Source of the DNA: Knoxdaviesia capensis | Taxonomy: Eukaryota; Ascomycota; Sordariomycetes; Microascales; Gondwanamycetaceae | Length of the DNA: 64,000 bases | Direction: 5' to 3' | Assembly (NCBI GenBank): GCA_001510575.1 | Contig: LNGK01000007.1 | Coordinates: 744,001 to 808,000, forward strand | Shown here: positions 20,975 to 30,830 of the stretch, in pieces | Position numbering within the stretch: the first letter of the stretch is position 1 | Layout of the letters: every line of letters starts with the position of its first letter | The notes under the pieces: generated by a model | Seen by the model: the letters and a program-made list of their open reading frames with translations, nothing else | Told to the model about the DNA's origin: nothing | Databases searched by the model: none | Program-made: the position numbers and the translations under genes

Positions 20975-23203
20975 ATGGATGACGGGCTTGCAGAATTTGA
21001 AAAGTCCCTCGCGGCAGACAAATCCGGGCGGGCAAAAGAAGAAGCAGGAGCAGGCCGGGACCGTGATGACCGGAGATCTCACAAGCGGCATCACCACAGC
21101 GACAGCAAGCATTCAGACCGGCATCGACAGGATGCAGACTCCGAAAGCCGGCATCACCGGTCGCGGCATCATGACGACAGCCACCGGAGCGACAGGAAAC
21201 ATGACGAGAGCAGTAGACAAGACGATGGCCGGTCTCGCAATGATGACAGCCGCCGTGACGCGCGCAGATCCCGCCACGACGACCGCCATCACCACCACCG
21301 ACACGAACACCATGGGCGGGACGAAGGGGAGGACAACGACGACCACAGACACAAACGGTCCCGCCACTCGCGACATCACGACAGCGACCGGGGCCGTGAG
21401 GCCAGCGACCCGAAGCCAGACGATGCGGCCGGCGACGCTCCCTCCCAGCCAGGGCTGCAGCGCGACAGCTGGATGACCGCGCCGTCGGCAATTGACATTG
21501 ACTACGTGCACCGCCGAAAGGACATCAATGCTCCGCCGCCGCCCAAACCCGAGCCCGAGCGCGTGGTCTCCAAACGCGAGCTCAACCGCGGCCTCGCCGA
21601 CCCTCTCCCCACCCGCCCCGAGCCCGCGGCCGACGGCTCCCGCGAGGTGGTCATTGACTACAAATTCGGCGACTCAGGCTCGAAATGGAGACTGACCAAG
21701 CTGGATGCGGTGTATCGCGCTGCTGAGGAGGCCGGCAAGCCGGTCGAAGAGGTTGCTGCTGAGCGGTTCGGTAGCCTCCAGGAGTTCGATATTGCGCGGG
21801 AGGAAAAGGAGGAGATGGATAAGCGCCGGCTGTATGGTAAGGGCTATGCCATCAAAGAGGGCCCGGACGGCAGCCTATACCGTGAGCGGATGGACCAGGA
21901 AGCCAAGAAAGCCGCGGCGCGAAAGTCTCGGAATTGGTCTCCTTCTCCCCCGCCGCAGCCTGCTTCAAGTCGACAAGACGCCGCCGCACAACCGGCAGCG
22001 GTGACTCCGGTAGATCAGACGACGCTCAATCGCATGCGTGCGCAGATGATGAAGGCGAAACTACGGGGCGCCCCCGACGCGGCGAAACTGGAGGCAGAAT
22101 ACAACCGAGTAGCAGCAGCCGGGGTGGCTCCAACCCCAACACCCAGCCAGGGGCAGAACATGAACGTGGTGATCGGCGCGCAGGAGAGCCGGCTGCTTGC
22201 GGGTACCCGCGCCGAGGTGGTCGCGGTGGACAACAAACGCGGGCGGGAGCGCGGGACGGTGAAGGAGAACGAGGACATGACGATCGAAGACATGGTGCGC
22301 GAGGAGCGGCGCACGCGCGGCCAGGCGGGCGGCGACGCCATGCGCATGGCCGAGCGCATCGCCAAGGACGGCAAGTTCGACGCCGACCTGGACTACATGG
22401 ACGAAAACGCCGAGAAGCTCGCCAAGCGCGTGCAAAAGTCCGAGCTCAGCCTGAAGAACATGGCCGTCAGCGAGTTCCAAAAGGTCAACCGCATTCTCGA
22501 GCACTGCCCGCTGTGCCACCACGAAGACACGGGCAAGCCGCCGGTAGCGCCCGTGGTGTCGCTGGGCACGCGCGTGTTCCTAACGCTCGCGCCCGACCCG
22601 GAGCTGGCGGACGGCTGCGCGGTGCTGGTGCCGGTCACGCACCACGCGAACCTGCTTGCGTGCGACGACGACGAGTGGGAGGAGCTGCGCAACTTCATGA
22701 AGGCGCTGACGCGCATGTACCACGACCAGGGCCGCGACGTCGTGTTCTACGAGAACGCCGCGGCGCCGCAGCGCCACGCGCACGCGGCCATGGTGGCGGT
22801 GCCGATCCCCTACGACGAGGGCGCCACCGCGCCGGCCTACTTCCGCGAGGCCTTCCTGACGTCCGACGACGAGTGGGCCACGCACCGCAAGATCATCGAC
22901 ACCGGCGCGCGCGCCACGCGCGACGGCCTCGGCCGCATGGCCTTCCGCCGCTCGCTCGCCAAGGAGATGCCGTACTTCCACGCGTGGTTCTCGCTCGACG
23001 GCGGGCTCGGCCACGTCGTCGAGAACCAGGACCGCTGGCCCCGCGGCGACCTGTTTGCGCGCGAGGTGCTCGGCGGGCTGCTCGGCGTCGAGCCGCACAT
23101 CATCAAGAAGCAGGGCCGGTGGAACCGGCAGGATCCGCGGGTTGAGGGGTTTAAGGCGCGGTGGCGCAAGTTTGACTGGACTCGGCTGTTGGCGGAGGGG
23201 TGA
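20975..23203 (+). CDS. cwf19: Cwf19/CwfJ spliceosome-disassembly factor
   Basis: A single exon of 742 aa from the ATG at 20975 (MDDGLAEFE). Residues about 20-165 are Arg/His/Asp/Ser-rich, an SR-like tail. The middle is charged, with a stretch at about 225-300 conserved in the family. The C-terminal 240 residues contain both CwfJ domains: a HIT-like domain beginning CPLCHHEDTGKPP and continuing through PQRHAHAAMVAVP, then the second domain ending in the conserved F+ARWRKFDWT. Cwf19 and its relatives (Drn1, CWF19L1/2) act late in splicing, in disassembly of the intron-lariat spliceosome and lariat debranching. The repetitive N-terminal part makes long false frames on the other strand. Confidence 0.95.
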   Translation: MDDGLAEFEKSLAADKSGRAKEEAGAGRDRDDRRSHKRHHHSDSKHSDRHRQDADSESRHHRSRHHDDSHRSDRKHDESSRQDDGRSRNDDSRRDARRSRHDDRHHHHRHEHHGRDEGEDNDDHRHKRSRHSRHHDSDRGREASDPKPDDAAGDAPSQPGLQRDSWMTAPSAIDIDYVHRRKDINAPPPPKPEPERVVSKRELNRGLADPLPTRPEPAADGSREVVIDYKFGDSGSKWRLTKLDAVYRAAEEAGKPVEEVAAERFGSLQEFDIAREEKEEMDKRRLYGKGYAIKEGPDGSLYRERMDQEAKKAAARKSRNWSPSPPPQPASSRQDAAAQPAAVTPVDQTTLNRMRAQMMKAKLRGAPDAAKLEAEYNRVAAAGVAPTPTPSQGQNMNVVIGAQESRLLAGTRAEVVAVDNKRGRERGTVKENEDMTIEDMVREERRTRGQAGGDAMRMAERIAKDGKFDADLDYMDENAEKLAKRVQKSELSLKNMAVSEFQKVNRILEHCPLCHHEDTGKPPVAPVVSLGTRVFLTLAPDPELADGCAVLVPVTHHANLLACDDDEWEELRNFMKALTRMYHDQGRDVVFYENAAAPQRHAHAAMVAVPIPYDEGATAPAYFREAFLTSDDEWATHRKIIDTGARATRDGLGRMAFRRSLAKEMPYFHAWFSLDGGLGHVVENQDRWPRGDLFAREVLGGLLGVEPHIIKKQGRWNRQDPRVEGFKARWRKFDWTRLLAEG

Positions 23204-24824
23204 CGCGTGTAGGTGCATATAGCAATACTCCTGTTTATATAGCGATGGCATTCTGTATTCTAGGCCTGCTCTAGGGTGTAACCCTAACAGAAATGAAGCG
23301 TTACCCTAAGTGGCTTAAACCCTAGCGGCGATGCAAGAAGGCTGGATGCGGACTTCAGCGCCCATATAAGGCGGGTTTTCTTCCCGAAGCAAAACCCACC
23401 CGCGGCCCGGGCTCGTCCCTTCAAGTACCAGTACAAGCCCGATGGGCGTCTTTTCAGCGCCTTACAGGCGCCGTTTCCCCCCCCAACCACCGCCTTTATA
23501 GCCCCCTGTCCGAGCCCCGTCAGATACAGAGGCAGTTCAGCGGGCTCCAAGTACCAATACATGGATACACCAGGAATGATCTGCAAGCAAGCAAGCATCT
23601 GATACATCAAGAGGGTCTTTTTTCGCCCTTTTTTAATTATTTTCTTTTTTTCTTTTCTTTTATCGCTAGCCGGACAGGTGGACATTTTGCCTCGTTCGTC
23701 ATGTCTACGTGGCTCTTCACCGTTCTTCTTCTCTTTCTTTTTTCTCTAAAATCCTCTGCTTCCTGCTTTTCTCCTCCCATCATCGTTACTTCATCCGCCT
23801 CCACCGAAAATTCTCTTCCTTCGAGGTTCTTCCCAAGCAGTGCATCCTTTGCTGTTTGTCTCTCGCTCGCTATCGCCCTCAGGCGTTTATCGTCACCGAC
23901 TTCCGCATCACAGATACGAACGGACTAGTGTACCACACACACCTCTCGCTGCAGCTGCTGTGGTGGCTTGACCTGTTTCCACCTGTTTGTTTTGGAGAAA
24001 ACGCGACCTGATATAACCCTGCCGAGACCACCTGAATCGTGCCATTGAAATCATCCTTTCCATATTTCCCAGGGCCAACCGCTGTTCCCTTCCCCTATCT
24101 GTCCATTTTTGGGAGTCTTGTCTCTTCTTCGTTCCTATCTCCGCCCCCCTGGCAATCATTATCGTGAACCAGAAAAAAGGACCGCCTCTTTAATCTGCGG
24201 TGGCTGTCTGTCGTCCCTCCCCCATGATCTTTGCTCTTTCTTTTTAATTTCTTTTCTTCTTATTTTTGGGGGCGGGCCTGTCAACGTCATTTTCCCCCTT
24301 TCTCTCTCTCATAATGGCGTGGGATCTCTCGCCTCAGCGTTGTGTTCGAGTCATTGATACTACGTTTATCTGCAATGGCCGTCTGGTAAGTTGTCTGTCG
24401 TTGGACTCGCTCTCTTGTGTCCCTTGAACCCTAGCTGCTGTCATCTATTCTCTCTACCACGCTGTTTCCGGCGACGGTTTTTTTTTTTTTTTTGCTTTGC
24501 CCAACCTATCTTCCTTGGCCTTCCACGCGAATTTATTTATGTCTTCTTAACCTTGTCAACTCTGAATATTTTCCCTTGTAACATCATTTGCATTCCATCC
24601 CCCTCTTTTCTCTCATATTCCCTCGCTTCCTTTATCTGTTTCTCCTGCGTTGTCTCTCCTCTCGTTCTCACATGGCTAGCCCATACTCTCAGTCACTGCC
24701 GTCCCCATTCTCTACACTCCTATCACACGTCGACGTCGCGGTTGAACCCATGTTTCCAGCCCGGGTTACTGACATTTAAACTCATTTTCAGCCTCTGGTC
24801 CATGCCTTGGTGCTATTTGTTGAG
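23204..24824. other. Intergenic: cwf19 3' region and Mpv17 leader
   Basis: No gene is supported. The first part holds the telomere-like cluster at 23271-23326. From about 23640 to 24780 the + strand is strongly C/T-rich with several T runs, as expected of a long leader for the Mpv17 gene, and may contain a 5' UTR intron. Confidence 0.65.
23271..23326. promoter_or_regulatory. Cluster of telomere-like AACCCTAA boxes
   Basis: Within 56 bp there are four cores: CTAGGGT, AACCCTAA, TTACCCTAA and AAACCCTAG. They resemble teloboxes bound by Tbf1/Teb1-type Myb proteins. The cluster lies just past the cwf19 stop codon. Function is inference. Confidence 0.4.
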
Positions 24825-25726
24825 ATGGCCTTTATCGCAAGGTTAATATCCAAGTACAATGTTCAATATGAACGCCGTCCCGGTAAGAGACGCCGCTCCA
24901 CTCTCGGATATGCATGCGTTTCTCCCGAAACAAATCACATGCTAATCTCGGTGACTCCACAGTGGTCACGATGATGGTGTCCAACGCCATTCTCGGCGGC
25001 ATTGCCGACACCGTGGCACAGACCATCACCGCCCTCCGGCGCCATCGGATCTCGACCCACACCTCCACCGCATCCTCCGGCCTGCCCGGCTCCCCCTCCG
25101 CCGGCAGCAGCGACGACATCGAGCTCGACGAGAAGGAAGCCATGCTGCAGCGCGACCTCGAGCTGACCACCGGCGTCGAGTTCGGCTCCGTGTCGACCCA
25201 GACCACGCTGCGCTCGCACTTCGACTTTGAGCGCCTCACCCGCTTCGTGGCCTACGGCTTCCTCATGGCCCCGGTCCAGTTCAAGTGGTTCGGCCTCCTG
25301 GAGCGCATGTTCCCCATCACCAAGACGAGTGCGCTGGCGCCCGCGCTGAAACGCGTGGCGTGTGACCAGCTCCTCTTTGCGCCGTTCGGTATTGCTGCCT
25401 TCTTCTCGGCCATGACCCTGGCCGAGGGCGGCGATCTCGATGCCGTTGCCACCAAGCTGTCGGAAATGTACATGCCCACCCTGCGGGCCAACTACATGCT
25501 GTGGCCTGCTGTCCAGGTCGTCAATTTCCGGCTGATGCCGGTCCAGTTCCAATTGGTGGGTTGCCCAGAAACCGTCTTGCCACATTCGGCATCTGTGTGT
25601 CTTCTATACTAACCTTGTTGTCTCCTCTTGGTCTAGCCTTTCGTGTCCACGGTGGGAATTGCCTGGACGGCCTATCTATCGCTGACCAACTCGAGTGGTC
25701 CCCAGTCCAACATCCGGCTCGAGTAA
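24825..25726 (+). CDS. Mpv17/PMP22 (Sym1-like) membrane protein
   Basis: Three exons, 24825-24882, 24963-25555 and 25637-25726, with introns of 80 and 81 nt, give 246 aa. The joined first exons read LISKYNVQYERRPVVTMMVS, then NAILGGIADTVAQ, the family start (short N-terminus, then the first membrane helix). RFVAYGFLMAPVQFKWFGLLE, KRVACDQLLFAPF and MLWPAVQVVNFRLMPVQFQL, then PFVSTVGIAWTAYLS, match the usual four-helix pattern. A Ser/Thr/Glu-rich insert of about 55 residues after the first helix makes it longer than human MPV17 (176 aa). Members sit in the mitochondrial inner or peroxisomal membrane; which one cannot be told. An upstream ATG at 24802 opens a short out-of-frame frame overlapping this start. 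Confidence 0.92.
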
Positions 25727-27422
25727 TGCGCATCCTCGTTCATGTGGCTTTTCTTCCTGTCTTGCACTCTTTCTTGTTTTATAATGGAAGGTGTGAGGTC
25801 TTTCTCGACTTTGAGTACATTGCCCGCAGCAATCTAGACGTTCTTCCCCCACAGGATATACTTCCCGGTTGTCTCTGGCCCCAACACGTCAGAGCTGCCA
25901 TCCTTTTTTTGTTTTGATAGATTTTTTTGGTTTTCCCTTGTTTTCTGGGATTTTTGGCTAAGGCGTTTCTTGCGAGTTGGGACTAGCACATTTCAAAGTG
26001 CGGCATTTTGCATATTGTCTTGTTCGTTTATGGTTGGCTGTGAGTCCGTGGGATAACCTGCATATATAACCCAGCGAGCACAGGCCAGGGTAGTAGTAGT
26101 AGTAGAACAGAGGGAATATATCTATAACCTTTTCTTTTTTTACTCTTTTTGGCTCAAAATGGAACTTCACACATATCACCTGTATAAAATAACCCGGGCG
26201 TTGCCATGGTTATAAACCGCCCTTTTGAGGCTCAGTCTAGCCAACCCCGTACGCCAGATTCCCAATGGTCGTCCAGAGAAAGTGGGCGCCTATCAAAAGC
26301 GGCGGAGCCATGCACGATCCGCCTTTGCGTTGATTTAGAAGTGGGCGGTCCCCCTCCTCCCCTCTCTCGCCATGAAGTTGGAGCTCTCACTTGCTGACTG
26401 CGGATATTTCGTGCAGCTTGTGAGAACATCGTTCATGTACAGTGAGAGTGGGACTGCTTCTGTTGTGGGCAGTGGAAACAAAAAGAGATGGCCAGAGCGG
26501 GGCATCAGGCCATGGCATGACAGCAGGCATTTCGTCAGATTTCCAGAAAAGTCTCCCGATGTATTTCGGAGGCGTTGGTGTGGATGTTTTTTTTCTCTTC
26601 CATAGCGTGATGACAGAACCGACAGAGCCCCTGTCAACAGCAAAAAAATTGAACAAGACAACGTCTGGGAACGTAAGGCGAGAGACAACAGGAGACCTCC
26701 GGGCATCTCGAGATTTCCACGGCAATCCGGGACGTCTGGACATAACGGGGGCCGACTAGAAAAAAGAAAAGGGGGAAAAGGGGGAAAATATTCACGGTCC
26801 GAGAGGCCTTTTCACCCGGTTTTTACGAGGACGGACGAAACGAACCTTGTTGAGCCAAAGGCAACCGCATTTTTTCCCACGCGCTTCCTTCCTTCCCAAC
26901 CAAGAAAATTTACCCCGCCATCGCTACAGTGTGGCGGTTACATAATAATTTTCAGAGCCAAAAAAAAAAAAACGCGCCTTCCTCAGGAGCTCCCTGGAGC
27001 TTGTTACTTTTTTCCAGGGTGTTTCGCCTACTGCGTTTTCCCCCACCATATCATCCGAGAGCCAGAAACTACGTTCATGTCTTTTCCTCTTCTTCTCTCG
27101 AGTTTGTCTCTTCTTTGTTGTCTCATATAAAATACCTCAGTGACCCTTTTGCGTCTATTCCATTGTAAGTTCTTTTTTTCTTTTCTCTTCTTTCCTTCTC
27201 TGTTCATAAAGCTTCTTCAAGATTGTCACTATATCCATCCCCCATTGGCCCACTTATCTTTTTTTTTATCTTAAGATACCCCTCGCCTTGTTTTGATTCT
27301 TGCTATATATACCTCTCAACCCACGTCCCAATTGCTTCAATTCTCTAATACCAGACTTTGTTTCTTTGGGTTCTCTAGACGAATCTCCCTAATTACAATA
27401 CTCGTTCTTCACATCCGCCACC
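25727..27422. other. Intergenic with pgk1 promoter
   Basis: No gene is supported. It includes a short GTA repeat at about 26089-26104, small open frames at 26.2-26.8 kb with no recognisable domain, and from about 27050 a C/T-rich + strand typical of strong fungal promoters, ending at pgk1. Confidence 0.7.
27304..27311 (+). promoter_or_regulatory. TATA box of pgk1
   Basis: TATATATA about 112 bp upstream of the pgk1 ATG, followed by a pyrimidine-rich stretch, fits a highly expressed glycolytic promoter. An ATTGG (inverted CCAAT) pentamer is present near 27244. Confidence 0.55.
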
Positions 27423-29038
27423 ATGTCTCTGTCCAACAAGCTCTCCATCACCGACGTTGACCTGAAGGGCAAGCGCGTCCTCATTCGTGTAAGTCACTGC
27501 GTGGTTTTTGAAGTGGGATTGTTGGGTTCCGGGAGCTTCATGGAGCTGAGGTGACGTGGTAGTTCTGGCTTCAGCAACAGGACAGGTCGTCATTGGCGTG
27601 TTTAGACGTTCCAAAGCTTGCCATCGGCTCATCTTGACCTCTCTAAAGCCGGCCCCGCAGCGATACAGCTCCTATTGTGCCGCCATTGCAGCTCCCAGCA
27701 GTCCCGTCCACCCGACCCCGTCTCTCTAGCTAGCTAACGCCCCCCTTTTTCCCCTTTCTCCAGGTCGACTTCAACGTGCCCCTCGACGCCGACAAGAAGG
27801 TCACCAACACCCAGCGCATTGCCGGTGCCATCCCCACAATCAAGTATGCCATTGACAATGGCGCCAAGGCCGTGATCCTCATGTCGCATCTCGGCCGCCC
27901 CAACGGCGAGGTCAACCCCAAGTACAGCCTCAAGCCCGTGGTCCCCGAGCTCGAGAAGCTCCTCGGCACCACCGTGACTTTTGCGCCCGACTGCGTCGGC
28001 CCCGAGGTCGAGGCCATCGTCAACGCTGCCGACAACGGCGCCGTTGTCCTGCTGGAGAACCTCCGCTTCCACCTCGAGGAGGAGGGCTCGGCCAAGGACA
28101 AGGAGGGCAACAAGGTCAAGGCTGATAAGGAGAAGGTGGCCGAGTTCCGCAAGGGCCTGACCGCCCTTGGTGATGTCTACGTCAGTAAGTTTTTATCTGC
28201 AGGACACCTCCCCAACCTCCATACACGACCAGCGACATAGCCCCGGCTAACATTGCATCCCCTTCCCTCAGACGATGCTTTCGGCACTGCTCACCGTGCC
28301 CACTCCTCCATGGTCGGTGTCAACCTGCCGCAGAAGGCTGCCGGTTTCCTCATGAAGAAGGAGCTCGACTACTTCGCGAAGGCCCTCGAGACCCCCCAGC
28401 GCCCGTTCCTCGCCATCCTCGGCGGTGCCAAGGTCTCCGACAAGATCCAGCTGATCGACAACCTGCTGGACAAGGTCAACACCCTGATCATCTGCGGTGG
28501 CATGGCCTTCACCTTCAAGAAGGCCCTGAACGGCATGGCCATCGGCAACTCTCTGTACGATGCTGCCGGTGCCGCCACCGTTGACAAGCTGATGGAGAAG
28601 GCCAAGGCCAACAACGTCAAGGTTGTCCTCCCCGTCGACTTCATCACCGCCGACAAGTTCGACAAGGACGCCACCACCGGCTACGCCACCGATGCCACCG
28701 GCATCCCCGACGGCTGGATGGGTCTGGACTGCGGCAAGGAGTCGGTTGCCCTGTTCAAGGAGACCATTGCCGAGTCGCAGACCATCCTGTGGAACGGCCC
28801 TGCCGGTGTGTTCGAGATGGAGAAGTTCGCCTCGGGCACCAAGGCCACCCTCGACGCCGCTGTCGAGGGCTGCGCGAACGGCAAGATTGTTATCATCGGA
28901 GGTGGTGATACCGCCACCGTTGCTGCCAAGTACGGCGTCGAGTCCCAGCTGTCGCACGTCTCCACCGGAGGCGGTGCCAGTCTCGAGCTGCTTGAGGGCA
29001 AGGCTCTTCCCGGTGTGGTTGACCTGTCCAGCAAGTAA
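27423..29038 (+). CDS. pgk1: Phosphoglycerate kinase
   Basis: Three exons, 27423-27488, 27764-28184 and 28272-29038, with introns of 275 and 87 nt, give 417 aa, the standard length. It catalyses 1,3-bisphosphoglycerate + ADP to 3-phosphoglycerate + ATP in cytosolic glycolysis. The N-terminal domain has RVDFNVPLD (first junction within it) and MSHLGRPNG, and DAFGTAHRAHSS follows the second junction. The C-terminal nucleotide domain shows ILGGAKVSDK, WNGPAGVFE, GGGDTATVAAK (372-382) and GGGASLELLEGKALPG (395-410). Kozak-like CCACCATG surrounds the start. The coding part is more regular in codon choice than its neighbours, as expected for a highly expressed gene. Confidence 0.98.
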
Positions 29039-29757
29039 ATGTGCTGAAAAAAAAAGAAGGAAATCCTGACACACACAAAAACAACGACCACCAAGAACTG
29101 TAATACAGGGCAACCCTCCGAATGAGCGGAGGTGTGCCGTCCACCATGATCATCATGAATCACTGCTAGTTTTCCTTTTCTTTTTTTTTCAATTGACATA
29201 TTTGACAATGTCCATTTTGTTCTCGTGATGGTTATACTCGAACTGTGTTTCTTTTGCTGGTACTTCTCTGTGTATGAGCCGTGTGAAAAAGGCGATCATC
29301 ATTCACAACCATTGCCTGACGGACCGGTCCTGGTCTGGCCAGGAAGTTCCCGGTGCAGGATTCACAGAAAGAAAAGATGCAAGAATACAAAAGGTAGTAT
29401 TAAAACGTCATGTTATCATGATACAGGATTTTCTCTTTTTTTTTCTCTTTTCAAACTGGGATGAAAATTCGTGAGGGAAAGGAAGGGCGGGTGGAAATCT
29501 GCGTCTCCCTAGTCCAGATCCCCCATCCCCGAAAAAGAAGGTCAGATACATCGAGATGGGGATGAACACCGGTACAGTCCCGTCTCGCGGTGTTAGCTCC
29601 TGGTATGAACAAAAAGGAGGAGGAGGAGGGTGTCATTGTATCGATGGCGGTTAAGGTCGTCAAGGGACACAAAAGAGCGTGAGAGGGCCTTTCATCGCAA
29701 AGGCCTCGTGCCTCCCCGTGAAGTATCCCGGCAGGCCCCGTTCGCTTTGTGGGGCTT
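29039..29757. other. Convergent 3' region between pgk1 and sem1
   Basis: About 720 bp holding the 3' untranslated regions of two converging genes. It contains no recognisable gene, and its short open frames lack domains. Confidence 0.8.
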
Positions 29758-30410
29758 TTACCGCTTCTTCGCAGCCTCGACCTTGCGCAGTTCCTCTCTG
29801 TGTAGAGAGAATATACCAGTTAGCTATGTGTGCAATCAAGTTATGTTGGGAGGGCCGCCCGCCACTTCAGTCCCCGAGGCCGGTGTCTCTTGGACTGAGA
29901 GTAAGGGAGTGGGGGGGTGCCGCAGACAGTCGCATCGTCCCGGGAATGCTGCGGTGAATCGTACCTTAGCTGCGCAGAAAAGTCGTCGCTCGTGTCGTCG
30001 TCGTCCCAGCTCTCCTCCCACAGGTGCTGGTTCGCGTTGCTGGCCGCCGCCTCGGACTCCTCTTCCGGCCAATCTGGAAAAAAGAAAACAGGTTAGTCAA
30101 CCGAAACCCATCCTTCGCTTGCTTGCTCCCCGCCGCGCTCTAGTGATAAGCCAGTTTCCCCTGCAGCAAAGCTCCCCCCTCTCTCTATCTCTCCCTCCCT
30201 CTGGGCATGGCATCCAGCCTGCAGGTCGGTGAGCCAGAGAGATGGAAACCAGCCGGTGTTTCGCAGGGACAGCAGCTACGTACCGTCCGCAGGAAAATCC
30301 TCAAACTCGTCGTCCTCGCCCACCGCCACCGCCGCCTTCGCAGTCTCGGGCTTCGGCTCGTCGGCGGTCTTTTCTTGCGTGGGCGCGGTCTTGGGGTCTG
30401 TGGACGCCAT
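29758..30410 (-). CDS. sem1: Sem1/Dss1, small 26S proteasome lid subunit
   Basis: Three exons on the minus strand, 30410-30284, 30073-29965 and 29797-29758, with introns of 210 and 167 nt, give 91 aa. The family signature is complete: DDEFEDFPAD, then after the first junction DWPEEES, HLWEESWDDDDTSDDFSAQL, and the basic helix ending KVEAAKKR. The first ~30 residues are a variable Lys/Ala/Thr-rich leader. Sem1 is an intrinsically disordered acidic protein of the proteasome lid that also serves the TREX-2 mRNA export complex and BRCA2-type recombination complexes. The gene is intron-dense for its size. A CACGTG palindrome and telomere-like boxes lie 290-420 bp upstream. Confidence 0.96.
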
Positions 30411-30767
30411 TGTGTGTGGGGTTTGATGTGTGAAGAGCGAAAACCAAAAGAGCGAAACGGAGAAGTCGGGAAAAAAAAAAAGGTAGTCAGAGGCTGTTCG
30501 TGGGTGAGAGTGTCGGTGGTCGTCGGTGTTGGGTTGAGTTGAGAAGAATACGGGGTGTCGATGGTGGTGGGGTGCTGAAGGTGAAGATTGAAGCTTGGTG
30601 GTGAGAGTCCAAGGTTCGTCGACGACAAGGCTGCAGATTGAATGACGGATGCGCAAGGTGTGGCGTATCAGCCACACATCACGCCACACTTGCCACCGTT
30701 AGGGTTGGGTAGGTGAGGAAAAAAATAAACGTTGATTGTAGCTAAGTGCGAGCTATCAAGGCAGCTA

Positions 30768-30777
30768 GTCACGTGAC
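30768..30777. promoter_or_regulatory. GTCACGTGAC palindrome (CACGTG E-box)
   Basis: A perfect 10-bp palindrome identical to the yeast Cbf1/CDE1-type core, 358 bp upstream of the sem1 start. bHLH proteins bind CACGTG. Linking it to the bHLH gene in this window would be speculation. Confidence 0.45.
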
Positions 30778-30817
30778 GCCTTGAATGAGCATCCCTGATA
30801 TTGGGGTTTTGAACATC

Positions 30818-30830
30818 TAGGGTTAGGGTT
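30818..30830. promoter_or_regulatory. Telomere-like box CTAGGGTTAGGGTT
   Basis: Two tandem TTAGGG-type repeats about 410 bp upstream of sem1. A second copy, GTTAGGGTTGGG, lies at 30699-30710. They resemble teloboxes of fungal promoters. Confidence 0.45.
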
